DNA from: Gemella massiliensis
Lineage (GTDB): Bacteria > Bacillota > Bacilli > Staphylococcales > Gemellaceae
Length of the DNA: 64,000 nt
Direction of reading: 5' to 3'
Assembly (NCBI RefSeq): GCF_900120125.1
Contig: NZ_LT635544.1
Span: forward strand, 511,458-575,457
The notes beneath the pieces are model-generated. The model was not told where the DNA came from. It saw only the letters and a program-made list of their open reading frames with translations, and searched no databases. Numbering within the stretch: position 1 is the stretch's first letter; each line of letters starts with the position of its first letter. The position numbers and the translations under genes are program-made. Shown here piece by piece: positions 53,030 to 63,085 of this stretch.

Positions 53030-53980
53030 ATGCTTGTAGATAAACCGTTGAAGCTATTTTCATTGAATTCTAATATTCCACTGGCAAAACAAGTTGCAAA
53101 TTCACTAGGGGTGGAACTTAGTAAATGTAGTGTTAAAAAGTTTAGCGATGGGGAGGTTTCTATCAATATTGAAGAAAGTGTTAGAGGTTGTGAGGTATTT
53201 GTTATTCAATCAACAAGTGAACCTGTAAATGACAATTTAATGACGCTTTTAATTATGATTGATGCTTTAAAACGTGCTTCTGTAGATACTATTAATGTAG
53301 TAATTCCATATTATGGATATGCAAGACAAGATAGAAAAGCGAGAAGTAGAGAACCGATTACTGCTAAATTGGTAGCTAATCTTTTAGAAGTAGCTGGAGC
53401 TGACAGAGTAATTGCCTTAGACTTACATGCACTTCAAATTCAAGGTTTCTTTGATATTCCGGTAGATCATCTTATGGCAGTACCGATTATTGCGAAATAT
53501 TTTAAAAACAAGTTAACGGATATGGACGATGTTGTTGTTGTTTCCCCCGATCATGGAGGAGTTACACGTGCCAGAAAATTAGCGGATTCGTTGAATACGC
53601 CGATAGCTATAATAGATAAAAGAAGACCTAAACCGAACGTTGCGGAGGTAATGAATATTGTAGGTAATATCGAAGGGAAAACGTGTATTCTTATAGATGA
53701 TATTATAGATACGGCAGGAACTATTACACTGGGAGCTAAAGCACTTAAAAATATGGGTGCAAAAGAGGTGTATGCAAGTTGTTCGCATGCTGTATTAAGT
53801 GGGCAAGCGTTGGAAAGAATAGAGGATTCTCCAATTAAAGAGTTGGTATATGCAAATACAATTCATATACCGGAAGAGAAAAAATTAGATAAAATGGTTC
53901 CGTTATGTGTCGGTGAATTGATTGCTAAAGCAATTTATAGAATTCATCACAACGAACCGGTAAGTGTTCTTTTTGATTAA
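53030..53980 (+). CDS. prs: ribose-phosphate pyrophosphokinase
   Basis: 316 residues from the ATG at 53030 (AAGGAGAA upstream); an upstream in-frame ATG at 52961 overlaps the promoter (a TATAAT lies at about 52969) and is rejected. [53 protein letters not shown] and the PRPP loop [14 protein letters not shown] are all present. Makes PRPP for nucleotide synthesis. Confidence 0.96.
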   Translation: MLVDKPLKLFSLNSNIPLAKQVANSLGVELSKCSVKKFSDGEVSINIEESVRGCEVFVIQSTSEPVNDNLMTLLIMIDALKRASVDTINVVIPYYGYARQDRKARSREPITAKLVANLLEVAGADRVIALDLHALQIQGFFDIPVDHLMAVPIIAKYFKNKLTDMDDVVVVSPDHGGVTRARKLADSLNTPIAIIDKRRPKPNVAEVMNIVGNIEGKTCILIDDIIDTAGTITLGAKALKNMGAKEVYASCSHAVLSGQALERIEDSPIKELVYANTIHIPEEKKLDKMVPLCVGELIAKAIYRIHHNEPVSVLFD

Positions 53981-53999
53981 TATAAAGTTTTTGAAGATT

Positions 54000-54030
54000 A
54001 AAAAAAGGCAGCGAATTCGTTGCCTTTTTA
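54000..54030 (+). terminator. terminator after prs
   Basis: AAAAAGGCAGCGAA pairs with TTCGTTGCCTTTTT. Confidence 0.9.
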
Positions 54031-54055
54031 AATATTAATTAAGAAAGGAGAAAAA

Positions 54056-54613
54056 ATGAAATTAATTGTTGGGCTTGGAAATCCCGGTAAACAATATGCA
54101 AATACAAGACATAATATAGGATTTATGATCTTAGATGAATTAGCAAAAAACTGGGGAGTCAGTTTTGATAAAAATAAATTTAATGCTGATTATACGGTTG
54201 CTTATTATAACGGGATAAGGTATTTATTAATAAAGCCGACAACTTATATGAATTTATCAGGTGAGGCTTTAAGGAAATTTTATGATTATTTTGAAATAGA
54301 TATAGATGATATACTTGTAGTTTATGATGATTTAGATACTAAAACAGCAAGTTTTAAATTGAAGGCAAAAGGAAGTAGCGGTGGGCATAACGGTATAAAA
54401 AGTATTATTTCACATTTAGGCACCGAAAATTTTAATAGGTTAAAGATTGGGATAGATAGACCGACACCTCCAATGAAAGTTGTTGACTATGTACTCGGGA
54501 AATTTTCAAAAGAAGAAATGAATGAAATAGAAAAAATTTATAAAAAAAGCATTGATGCTATAGAAGATTTTTCAAAAATGAATATAGTAGAATTAATGAA
54601 TAAGTATAACTAA
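54056..54613 (+). CDS. pth: peptidyl-tRNA hydrolase
   Basis: 185 residues. GLGNPGKQYANTRHNIGFM contains the catalytic His; TTYMNLSGEAL, VYDDLDTKTASFKLKAKGSSGGHNG the other active-site residues. Recycles peptidyl-tRNA. AAAGGAG ribosome site. Followed, after a 308-base gap, by mfd, its usual neighbour. Confidence 0.97.
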   Translation: MKLIVGLGNPGKQYANTRHNIGFMILDELAKNWGVSFDKNKFNADYTVAYYNGIRYLLIKPTTYMNLSGEALRKFYDYFEIDIDDILVVYDDLDTKTASFKLKAKGSSGGHNGIKSIISHLGTENFNRLKIGIDRPTPPMKVVDYVLGKFSKEEMNEIEKIYKKSIDAIEDFSKMNIVELMNKYN

Positions 54614-54921
54614 AAAGAATTATTATAATTAAAGTATCGAAAGTATTTCAAAAATAAGTAACATAGTAATGTAATTTATTGGAAAGTAATGCAGATTATA
54701 TACAGAATTTTATATATAATGAAGAACTGTTAATTATTTTAGTGTTAAAGTGTTTCATTTTTCAAATAATTTGTATAAAACTTTCTTACTATAAAATATT
54801 TATATATGTTATGTTTAAAATATTATGTAGGGGTAGATCTATAGATTGATTTCTATAAAGTTACGATTTTAGATCCACACCCTATTTGCCGTGTAAAAAT
54901 TTTTGTAAAAAGGAGGATGAA
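54614..54921. other. AT-rich gap with a structured segment before mfd
   Basis: Mostly AT-rich. At 54827-54884, GTAGGGGTAGATCTA pairs imperfectly with TAGATCCACACCCTA and encloses the perfect TATAGA/TCTATA hairpin, about 40 bases before the mfd start. No known RNA family recognised and no gene seen. Confidence 0.5.
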
Positions 54922-57900
54922 ATGTTACTTAAAAATTTATTTGAAATTGTAGATTTAAATTTTGATAAACGTTATAAAAATATAGGAATTTATGGTCATA
55001 ATATTACTACAAAAGCATTACAAATTTTTAATGAATTTGAAAAAAACAAAAAGATGACCATAGTATTCACTCAAGGGAAAGCGGAAGCAGAAGAAATTTT
55101 TTCATTAATAAGTGAGTTCGAAGAAGAAACTTATTTATATCCGGAAATTGATGTGCTAAAACGTTTTGTAACTAAAAGTAATGATTTGATTCAAAATTCA
55201 ATACAAGTGTTGGAAAATCTTGTAAATAATATTCCCAGCATTATTATTATTCCGATAGAAGCAATATATAGAACTATAAAAAAACCGGAGGATTTTAAAA
55301 ATAATAGTTTTGAAATTACACTTAATACCGTTATTTCTTTTGAAGATCTTCAAAAAAGATTAGTTAATATGGGATATAATCGAGTTAATAGCGTTGATGT
55401 AGTCGGAGAATTTTCTAAACGTGGGAGTATTGTTGATGTATTTAGTCCGTTAAGTAATAATCCAATCAGGTTAGATTTTTTTGATGATGAATTAGACAGT
55501 ATAAGAGAGTTTGATATTGTTACGCAAAAATCATTAAAAAAGCAGGAAAAAACCTATATTTATCCAACTAGCGATTTCTTTTTAACCAACAGAGAAAAAA
55601 ATATGGTTATTAATAATATAGTGAAAAAATTGGACGACAAAGTTTTACATAAAAAAGAAAATTATAAAGAAATTAGTGAGTACCTTAATCAAAAGATAGA
55701 GCTATATCAGGCAACAAATGATTTTAGTGAATTAGAAAATTTTTCAAATTTAATTTATGATAAAACATACAGTGTAATAGATTACCTACCCGAGGATAGT
55801 ATAATTTTCTTTGATAATTATAATAAAATAGTAGAAAAACAAGAAAATCTTAAAGAATATTTTTTGGTAAATTTATCGGAGATGAATAGAAATTATATTT
55901 TTCAAGATATTATTGATAATATTGCTTTCGAAAAATTATTAAATATTAATACAACGAAGTATTATCTGTCAAATTTAAAGTTAAGTGATAAAATAATTGA
56001 AAAAAATTATAATTTAGATGTTATAGATTTGACTTATTACGCAAATGAAGAGTTTTTAGTTAAAGAAATTAGAGAAAAATTAAATAATAAATATAAGGTT
56101 ATTATTTCTTTGAATAATCAAAAACAAAAAAATTATATAGAAAAAATACTTTTTGATAATCACTTTTATGATGATATTTACTATGGAATAAAAGAAGGTA
56201 AGATATTTGTAGATATAAATAAATTTAATCTGAAAGGTTTTGAAGATAGTAAAGATAAAATATTATTACTTACACCTTATGAACTTTTTGTAAAAGAAGG
56301 TAAGAAAAAACGTAGAATCAATTTCAAATATAAAAATTCTGAAAAAATAAGAAATTACCAAGAATTAAATATTGGGGATTATATTGTTCATGTAAGTCAT
56401 GGGATAGGATTATATAAAGGTATAGAAAATGTTGAAGTCGGTGGCGTGTACAAAGATTTTTTAAAAATAATTTATGATGGTGGAGATATAATTTATGTTG
56501 ATATTCATAATATGAATTATATCCAGAAATATACAGCCTCTACTGATAATAGAAAGCCGGCATTAAATAAACTTGGTACTAAAAAATGGCAACAAGTTAA
56601 GTCAAAAGTTAAAAAAGAAATTGAAGATATTTCAGAAGATTTAATAAAATTATATATTAAACGAGAATTAAATAAAGGTTATGCTTTTAGTTTAGATAGC
56701 ATTGAACAAGGTGAGTTTGAGGCTGATTTTAATTTTATTCCGACTGACGATCAAATAAAAGCAACGGAAGAAATAAAACGGGATATGGAAAAAGAGCGTC
56801 CTATGGATAGACTTTTGTGTGGTGATGTTGGATTTGGGAAGACGGAAGTTGCTATGCGGACAGCGTTTAAAGCGGTTATGGACAATAAGCAAGTTGCTAT
56901 TTTAGTTCCGACAACTTTGTTGGCTGAGCAACATTATGAAAATTTTGTTACAAGATTTGAAAACTTTCCAATTAATATTGAAGTTGTAAGTAGGTTTAAT
57001 ACAATCAAAGATATAACCCGAATTGTTAAAAGACTTGAAGAGGGGCAGATTGATATTATAATAGGCACGCATAAACTTCTTAACGATAAATTTAAGTATC
57101 GTGATTTAGGGTTATTAATAATAGACGAAGAACAACGTTTTGGCGTAAAACATAAGGAAAAAATAAAATATTTGAAAAATACGGTTGATGTACTAACTCT
57201 AAGTGCAACCCCTATACCAAGGACATTACATACGAGCTTAATAGGAATAAGGGATTTGTCGGTAATAGAAACACCTCCGAGAGAACGTCAGCCCATTCAA
57301 ACTTTTGTTGCAGCTGAAAATAAAATGATAATAAAAGAGGCGATTTTGAATGAAGTGGCACGAGGAGGTCAAATTTTTTACGTTTATAATAGGGTAGAAA
57401 CTATTGATGAAAAATATCTTGAACTAAAAGAAATGCTTCCGGATGTAAATATCGCTTTTGCACATGGAAGAATGAGTCAAAAAGAATTGGAAAATATAAT
57501 GGCAGATGTTATCGATAAAAAATACGATGTTTTAATAACAACTACTATAATAGAAACAGGTATTGATATTCCGAATGTTAATACTTTAATAGTAGAAGAT
57601 GCGGACAAATTTGGGTTAAGTCAACTATATCAATTGCGTGGACGAGTAGGAAGAAGTACACGAGAAGCATATGCTTATTTAATGTACAAACCTTTTAAAT
57701 CCTTAACAGAATCTTCAGAAAAACGGTTATCAGCGATAAAAAACTTTACAACATTAGGTAGCGGTTTTAAAATAGCTATGCAAGACTTATCGATCAGAGG
57801 TGCCGGAGATGTACTGGGGGGACGGCAACACGGCTTTATTGATTCGGTAGGTTATACACTATACTCGCAAATGCTGGAGCAGGAACTTATGTTGAAAAAA

Positions 57901-58482
57901 GAAATATTAGAACCGATTTTATCCCGAGATAAAAATCAAGATATTGCATACTATAAAAATATTATAAAAGAAACAGCTCCAAAAATTAAAACAGATATAT
58001 TTGAAGTAGAAAAGGATAATGTAGAAATAAAATTAAACGTTGATGCTTTTATTCCTAAAGAATATATTAATAGTGACGGAGATAAAATTGATTTTTATAA
58101 ACGATTAAACAATGCAAAAACATTTGAAGAAATAGAAGTAGTGGTAGAAGATTTAATTGATAGATTTTCAGATTTCGGAAGTGAAGTGGAAAATCTTATT
58201 GATATATGTTATCTTCGTATAATAGCTAAAGATACTTATGTAGAAAGTATAAAAGAGCTCGCTAATAAGGTAGTGATTACCTTTAATAAAGATATTTTTA
58301 ATAGTTTGAACGGTAAGGAGTTATTTACGGCATTAAACGTATATAGAGATGTTAAAATTGTTGCAAAAGATGGTTTCTATTTAGAAGTTGATAAAAAAGA
58401 TAATTATAATATTAGACGTCTTACAAAGCTGCTAAGAATAGTAAATGATAATTTAATAAAGGAAAAAGAAGATGAAAAATAG
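54922..58482 (+). CDS. mfd: transcription-repair coupling factor Mfd
   Basis: 1186 residues from the ATG at 54922 (AAAGGAGGATG upstream); a TTG at 54886 is in frame but has no ribosome site. UvrB-like N-terminal domain (YNRVNSVDVVGEFSKRGSIVDVF), RNAP-binding Tudor-like domain (NIGDYIVHVSHGIGLYKGIENVEV, around 490), then a RecG-like helicase: Walker A CGDVGFGKTEVA, DEEQRFGVKHKE, SATPIPRT, and IETGIDIPNVNTLIVEDADKFGLSQLYQLRGRVGRS. Removes stalled RNA polymerase and recruits UvrA. Confidence 0.97.
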   Translation: MLLKNLFEIVDLNFDKRYKNIGIYGHNITTKALQIFNEFEKNKKMTIVFTQGKAEAEEIFSLISEFEEETYLYPEIDVLKRFVTKSNDLIQNSIQVLENLVNNIPSIIIIPIEAIYRTIKKPEDFKNNSFEITLNTVISFEDLQKRLVNMGYNRVNSVDVVGEFSKRGSIVDVFSPLSNNPIRLDFFDDELDSIREFDIVTQKSLKKQEKTYIYPTSDFFLTNREKNMVINNIVKKLDDKVLHKKENYKEISEYLNQKIELYQATNDFSELENFSNLIYDKTYSVIDYLPEDSIIFFDNYNKIVEKQENLKEYFLVNLSEMNRNYIFQDIIDNIAFEKLLNINTTKYYLSNLKLSDKIIEKNYNLDVIDLTYYANEEFLVKEIREKLNNKYKVIISLNNQKQKNYIEKILFDNHFYDDIYYGIKEGKIFVDINKFNLKGFEDSKDKILLLTPYELFVKEGKKKRRINFKYKNSEKIRNYQELNIGDYIVHVSHGIGLYKGIENVEVGGVYKDFLKIIYDGGDIIYVDIHNMNYIQKYTASTDNRKPALNKLGTKKWQQVKSKVKKEIEDISEDLIKLYIKRELNKGYAFSLDSIEQGEFEADFNFIPTDDQIKATEEIKRDMEKERPMDRLLCGDVGFGKTEVAMRTAFKAVMDNKQVAILVPTTLLAEQHYENFVTRFENFPINIEVVSRFNTIKDITRIVKRLEEGQIDIIIGTHKLLNDKFKYRDLGLLIIDEEQRFGVKHKEKIKYLKNTVDVLTLSATPIPRTLHTSLIGIRDLSVIETPPRERQPIQTFVAAENKMIIKEAILNEVARGGQIFYVYNRVETIDEKYLELKEMLPDVNIAFAHGRMSQKELENIMADVIDKKYDVLITTTIIETGIDIPNVNTLIVEDADKFGLSQLYQLRGRVGRSTREAYAYLMYKPFKSLTESSEKRLSAIKNFTTLGSGFKIAMQDLSIRGAGDVLGGRQHGFIDSVGYTLYSQMLEQELMLKKEILEPILSRDKNQDIAYYKNIIKETAPKIKTDIFEVEKDNVEIKLNVDAFIPKEYINSDGDKIDFYKRLNNAKTFEEIEVVVEDLIDRFSDFGSEVENLIDICYLRIIAKDTYVESIKELANKVVITFNKDIFNSLNGKELFTALNVYRDVKIVAKDGFYLEVDKKDNYNIRRLTKLLRIVNDNLIKEKEDEK

Positions 58483-59038
58483 ATGTTTATGGGCGAAGAA
58501 TGAATTAGATATTTTATATCATGATAATGAATGGTGTAGACCTACACATAATGAAAGAGAATTTTTTGAATATTTGGTGTTAGAAGGAATGCAAGCAGGC
58601 CTTAGCTGGTCATTAATTTTAAAAAAACGAGAAAATTTTAAACGTGCTTTTAATAACTTTGATTATAAGATTTGTGCAAATTACTCAGATGAATATTTAG
58701 AAAATTTACGTCAGGATGAAAGTATAATTAGAAATAAATTAAAAATTTACAGTGTTAGAAAAAATGCTAGAGCATTTTTAGAAATACAAAAAGAATTTGG
58801 AACTTTTGATAATTATATTTGGAAATTTTCAGATTATAAAACAATACAAAATAATTTTAACAATAGTAGTGAAGTGCCGAGCACCAGTGATTTATCGGAT
58901 AAGATTAGTAGAGATATGAAAAAACGTGGTTTTACTTTTGTCGGAAGTACGATTATTTACAGTTTTATGCAGGCTATAGGAATGTTAAATGATCATACTG
59001 GAGAGTGTTTTTGTTATAAAGAATGCAGTAAAAATTAG
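58472..59038 (+). CDS. tag: DNA-3-methyladenine glycosylase I
   Basis: 188 residues. RCLWAKNELDILYHDNEWCRPTHNEREFFEYLVLEGMQAGLSW is the Tag signature, with zinc ligands Cys and His near the N terminus and HTGECFCYKEC at the C terminus. Excises 3-methyladenine. Its start overlaps the end of mfd by 11 bases. Confidence 0.94.
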   Translation: MKNRCLWAKNELDILYHDNEWCRPTHNEREFFEYLVLEGMQAGLSWSLILKKRENFKRAFNNFDYKICANYSDEYLENLRQDESIIRNKLKIYSVRKNARAFLEIQKEFGTFDNYIWKFSDYKTIQNNFNNSSEVPSTSDLSDKISRDMKKRGFTFVGSTIIYSFMQAIGMLNDHTGECFCYKECSKN

Positions 59039-59132
59039 AAAGCAAATTAGAATTAATTTTAGAAAAAGTTAAACATATAAGTAAAAATTAGGTACAATTT
59101 TCCATTTAAAATATTTATTGCTAATTTACTGT

Positions 59133-59220
59133 TTATCCACATATACTGATTATTTTATTTAGTTATTAGATATTTATTAATACTTTTTAACTTTACATTA
59201 TCGAAATAAGAAAGTATAAT
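59133..59220 (+). promoter_or_regulatory. promoter before the GrpB-like gene, with a nearby DnaA-box match
   Basis: TTTACA (59192-59197) and TATAAT (59215-59220), spacing 17. TTATCCACA (59133-59141) matches the DnaA-box consensus exactly, but alone. Confidence 0.6.
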
Positions 59221-59257
59221 GGATAAGTATTTGAAATAGGTGATTGGATAAATTTTA

Positions 59258-59788
59258 ATGAACAAAAGAATTGTACGAATTGAAAATATAAGTAATGGGA
59301 AACAATACAAGGAATTGTTTTATGCTGAAATAAAAAAAATAAAAGCAATTCCCAAAATGCCTAGCTGTGAGTTTAAACATATCGGAGCAACCAGTATGAC
59401 AAATGTATTAGGAGAAAATATTGTCGATATTTTGGTCATAGTAGAAAATTTACATGAAATAACAACTTTTGATGAAAAGAGATTAAATAATATAAATTAT
59501 CATAGAATAGCTCACAATAGCATCAAGGGTGTTATAAAATATGCACGTCTTACTGATTATTTTAGTATGAATTACGATGTTGTTTTATATGTCGTTCAAA
59601 GAAATACGAATATTTATAACGATTTTTTGAAAAGTATAGAATTACTTTCTTATGATAATATAAAAGTAGAGTATAATGACTTTAAGAAAAGATGTTTAGA
59701 ATTATCATTTAAAGAGTATTCAAATGAAAAAGCAAAATTTATTGGTGAAATTTTAAAGAAGGTTAGAGTAGATGATAGAAGTAGATAA
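59258..59788 (+). CDS. GrpB family protein (UPF0157), divergent
   Basis: 176 residues. FKHIGATSMTNVLGENIVDILVIV corresponds to the GrpB motif HIGSTSVPGLxAKPIIDI, a nucleotidyltransferase-like core; the rest is divergent. Function unknown (some members are implicated in CoA or nucleotide metabolism). Its end overlaps the murB start by 17 bases, so co-translated with it. Confidence 0.7.
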   Translation: MNKRIVRIENISNGKQYKELFYAEIKKIKAIPKMPSCEFKHIGATSMTNVLGENIVDILVIVENLHEITTFDEKRLNNINYHRIAHNSIKGVIKYARLTDYFSMNYDVVLYVVQRNTNIYNDFLKSIELLSYDNIKVEYNDFKKRCLELSFKEYSNEKAKFIGEILKKVRVDDRSR

Positions 59789-60671
59789 ATTAAGAAAATT
59801 ATTAAGTGATAGTGAAGTATTGGAAAATGAACCTTTAAGGAAGTATAGCTTTACAAAAACCGGAGGAAATGCTCAAATACTTGTAAAAGTAAAAAGTGAG
59901 AAAGACTTTCAAAATGTTATTCGCTTCAGTAACAAAAATAAAGTAGAGTTAACTGTTCTTGGAAACGGTTCTAATGTTCTTATTTCTGATAACGGAATAA
60001 AAGGTATAGTCGTTATAACTAGTGAAATGACTGCTATAGAGCTACATAATGATATAATATCATGTTATGCTGGTGTAACTTTAAAAGAACTTACAGATTT
60101 TTGTATAAAAAACTCATTGACAAATTTAGAATTTTCGTGTGGAATACCCGGTAGCATAGGAGGCGCAATATTTATGAATGCGGGAGCCTATGGTGGTGAA
60201 ATGAAAGATGTTGTTTTAAAGGTAGAAGTTTTTGATAGAAACGGTAATAAAAAAGTTTATTCAAATAATGAAATGAATTTTAGTTATCGACATTCTACTA
60301 TTCAAGAAACAAAAGAAATTATTTCAAAAGTATATTTTAAAATGACTAAAGGTAATAAAGATGATATAATCGCCAAAGTTGATGAATTGAATAAGTTAAG
60401 AGGTGAAAAACAACCGCTCGAATATCCTTCATGCGGTTCAGTATTTAAGAGACCGGTTGGTTACTTTGCAGGGAAGTTAATTCAAGATGCAAATTTACAG
60501 GGGGTAACTGTCGGCGGGGCACAAGTGTCTAAAAAACATGCAGGTTTTATGGTGAATATCGGTAATGCAACTTGTGAAGATTATAAAAATTTAATAAAAA
60601 AAGTTCAAGAAGAAGTTCTAAAAAATTCCGGTGTTAAATTGGAATGTGAAGTGAAAATTTTAGGAGAATAG
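59772..60671 (+). CDS. murB: UDP-N-acetylenolpyruvoylglucosamine reductase
   Basis: 299 residues. FAD-binding VLGNGSNVLISDNGIKGIVV, SCGIPGSIGGAIFMNAGAYGGEM, YRHSTIQ and the catalytic serine region YPSCGSVFKRP, with a Glu near the C terminus (LECEVKI). Reduces enolpyruvyl-UDP-GlcNAc to UDP-MurNAc in the cytosol. GAAGG precedes the ATG. Confidence 0.96.
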   Translation: MIEVDKLRKLLSDSEVLENEPLRKYSFTKTGGNAQILVKVKSEKDFQNVIRFSNKNKVELTVLGNGSNVLISDNGIKGIVVITSEMTAIELHNDIISCYAGVTLKELTDFCIKNSLTNLEFSCGIPGSIGGAIFMNAGAYGGEMKDVVLKVEVFDRNGNKKVYSNNEMNFSYRHSTIQETKEIISKVYFKMTKGNKDDIIAKVDELNKLRGEKQPLEYPSCGSVFKRPVGYFAGKLIQDANLQGVTVGGAQVSKKHAGFMVNIGNATCEDYKNLIKKVQEEVLKNSGVKLECEVKILGE

Positions 60672-60673
60672 GT

Positions 60674-60712
60674 AAAAGAGTTAGTCCTTTTTTAAAATGA
60701 CTAACTCTTTTT
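60674..60712. terminator. terminator after murB
   Basis: AAAAGAGTTAGTC pairs with GACTAACTCTTTT, then TTG. Confidence 0.85.
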
Positions 60713-60770
60713 GTAATGCAGTTGAATACAAAGTGAAGTTATGTTTTATTAATTTTATTTGATATAGATT

Positions 60771-61097
60771 TTATCCTTTATTTTTGTTTCTCGGAGCGGG
60801 TAATTCATAAAACATAACATCAAACAATCCTGATAAATATTCTTTATTATCTACGTTATCTACTAATATCATTTTTTCCATTAGCATATGGTAATTTATA
60901 TTTTAATTTTCCATATAATTTATAGCCGATTTTATGGGTTTAACGAGCAATCTGTCATCATATATTCCGCCAACAATTTTATCTTTGTAATACAAAATAT
61001 ACTCACCCATCATTTCACGATATTTTATATTTTCCAGTGATGATAACTGTTCTAAAATAAAATTCAAATATTTTTTGCCGGAAGCTGTATTATTATC
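60771..61097 (-). pseudogene. TfoX N-terminal-domain protein, degraded
   Basis: On the minus strand the text TASGKKYLNFILEQLSSLENIK, then YREMMGEYILYYKDKIVGGIYDDRLLVKP, reads from about 61091 to a stop at 60903-60905 (ending NYMEN). After further frame changes KYKLPYANG and KMILVDNVDNKEYLSGLFDVM, then FYELPAP, follow down to the stop at 60771. This is a TfoX_N-type protein (about 105 residues when whole) with at least two frameshifts and no start codon. It sits just downstream of rarA on the same strand. Confidence 0.8.
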
Positions 61098-61113
61098 TCA
61101 ACTTTCTAATTTT

Positions 61114-62361
61114 TTATTTGGAATTATCTACAAATTTTTTATATTGTGCCAGATTTTGTTCATTTTTATTATTTAATTTTGGAGAATAAAATTCTGCACC
61201 TACTAAGTTATCAGGTAAGTATTGCTGTTTAATATATCCATTAGGAGAGTTGTGTGGATATTTGTATCCTACGCCATGACCTAACTTTTCAGCTCCGCTG
61301 TAGTGATTATCTTTTAAGTGTGTAGGAATAACAAATTTTGGATTATTTTTAATTTCTGTTAGTGCATTATCAATTGCTGTGATAGCACTATTTGATTTTA
61401 TTGACAGTGCTAATTGAATAACAGCATTGGCAAGAGGAATACGTGCTTCAGGAAGCCCAAGCATTTTTGCACTTTCTATAGCAGAGTGAACAAATGCACC
61501 GATATTAGGATTGGCAAGCCCAACATCTTCATAAGCGATAACGGTCATTCTACGATAAATAGTATCTAAGTCACCGCTATCGATTAATAAGGCTAAGTAA
61601 TATAGAGATGCTTGAACATCACTACCACGAATTGATTTTTGAAAGGCACTTATTATATCATAAAAACTATCTCCGTCAGCGTCATAATGGGTATTATGTC
61701 CCAAAGAAAGATTTAAAAGATCTTCTTTAGTTATATGAGAGTTTTCATCAGACAGATTATATAGTATTTCTAATACATTTAAAGAAAATCGTAAATCTCC
61801 GGCGGAATTAAGTGAGATAGTTCTAAAAACATTATCATCTATATTAAGATTTTTAGAAAATAATTCTCTATCTGCTGATATTTTTTTTAAATGATTATAA
61901 ATATTTTCTTCAGAAATCGGATTTAATTCAAAAATAATTAGACGGGAGCGAATTGCAGGATTAACAGTATGATAAGGGTTATTGGTGGTACAACCAATAA
62001 CATAAATATTGTCATACTCAATTTCCGGTAAGAGTATATCTTGCATCGGTTTGGTAAGTCTATGAAATTCATCTAATAGCAAAATAACTTTTTTAAAACG
62101 TTTTGATTCTTCAATAACGGTTGTCAAATCTTTTTTTGTGCAATTCACAGCATTAAGTATTTTGAATTTATAGTCAAGTTCGTTTGCTAGAGCAGAAGCG
62201 ATAGATGTCTTCCCGGTTCCGGGTGGGCCGTATAAGATAAAAGAGAACATCTTTTTGCTGTCAACTATTTTAGTGAGAACTTTATTTTCCCCAATAAGAT
62301 GACTCTGACCTATTATGTCATTAATTTTTTGGGGGCGTAGTTTATTTATTAATGTTTGCAT
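61114..62361 (-). CDS. rarA: replication-associated recombination protein RarA (MgsA)
   Basis: 415 residues. LRPQKINDIIGQSHLIG, Walker A LYGPPGTGKTSIA, Walker B LLLDEFHRL, sensor 1 GCTTNNP and arginine finger region NPAIRSRLIIFEL, then the RarA C-terminal tetramerisation domain with AYEDVGLANP and HLKDNHYSGAEKLGHGVGYKYPH. AAA+ ATPase acting at stalled forks. GGAGGTTTC precedes the ATG. Confidence 0.95.
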   Translation of the reverse strand: MQTLINKLRPQKINDIIGQSHLIGENKVLTKIVDSKKMFSFILYGPPGTGKTSIASALANELDYKFKILNAVNCTKKDLTTVIEESKRFKKVILLLDEFHRLTKPMQDILLPEIEYDNIYVIGCTTNNPYHTVNPAIRSRLIIFELNPISEENIYNHLKKISADRELFSKNLNIDDNVFRTISLNSAGDLRFSLNVLEILYNLSDENSHITKEDLLNLSLGHNTHYDADGDSFYDIISAFQKSIRGSDVQASLYYLALLIDSGDLDTIYRRMTVIAYEDVGLANPNIGAFVHSAIESAKMLGLPEARIPLANAVIQLALSIKSNSAITAIDNALTEIKNNPKFVIPTHLKDNHYSGAEKLGHGVGYKYPHNSPNGYIKQQYLPDNLVGAEFYSPKLNNKNEQNLAQYKKFVDNSK

Positions 62362-62415
62362 AAGAAACCTCCAAATAAATAGTTAAGATAATTATAGCAT
62401 AAAAATTAATAAAGT

Positions 62416-62444
62416 TTTACATATTTTAAAAATTATGATAGAAT
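62416..62444 (+). promoter_or_regulatory. ssrA promoter
   Basis: TTTACA (62416-62421) and TAGAAT (62439-62444), spacing 17. Confidence 0.7.
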
Positions 62445-62458
62445 AATAGCATCAGTTA

Positions 62459-62814
62459 GGGGATGTTTAGGATTCGACAGGGATACTGGTCTTCTTGGCG
62501 GCATGTAGGAGGGTTGACTTCTTTAACAACACACTCAGTTAAATATAACTGGCGAAAAAACAAATTACGCTTTAGCAGCTTAATAGGCTAAAGGCTGGTT
62601 ACTTTGTTCGACTGCGGCAATGTTAATCGGTTCATTAAATAGCAGTCTACGAATATACTTTTCCGTTTGTAAAGTTTATTAAGAGATAAATCAAACTCGT
62701 TTTCTATTGCCTGTTTATCGGCTTATGTAGAAAATTAAATTCAATAGATAAACTAAACATGTAGAAACTAAGGGGAGGTGTTTTTGGACGCGGGTTCAAA
62801 TCCCGCCATCTCCA
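62459..62814 (+). ncRNA. ssrA: transfer-messenger RNA (tmRNA)
   Basis: The tRNA-like ends pair: GGGGATG (62459-62465) with CATCTCC (62807-62813), A at 62814; GATTCGACAGGG at the 5' end and CGCGGGTTCAAATCCCGC at the 3' end are diagnostic. The tag frame starts at the GGC at 62551: GEKTNYALAA then TAA (62581-62583), giving the tag A-GEKTNYALAA with the tRNA's alanine. CCA is not encoded. Rescues stalled ribosomes with SmpB. Confidence 0.97.
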
Positions 62815-62831
62815 TATCTAAAAAATTATAC

Positions 62832-62893
62832 GGAGCGACTCGAAAAAATCAATTTTTAATGAAATCACGATTTTTGAGTCGCTCTCTTTTTAT
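62832..62893 (+). terminator. tmRNA terminator
   Basis: GGAGCGACTC and GAGTCGCTC arms, extended by AAAAATC/GATTTTT, followed by CTTTTTATC. Confidence 0.9.
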
Positions 62894-63085
62894 CTTTTAA
62901 CTTTATATTATAAGTTATTGTCGGATATTATTTATGTTAGTTATAATATTATTAGGATTTTAAGTGTAAAATTTATATAAATAGACAATACGTTAGATTA
63001 ATACAGTTTGTGTAAATTTGAAAATGTTTACTAGAAAAATAAATTATGCTATAATAAGGTTATCATTTCAAGGAAGTAAACAGGT

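Noticed and set aside
59133-59141. Perfect DnaA box TTATCCACA (another complement at 28861-28869)
   Set aside because: Single isolated matches; the second is the 5' end of tRNA-Asn. No cluster, so no origin is claimed.
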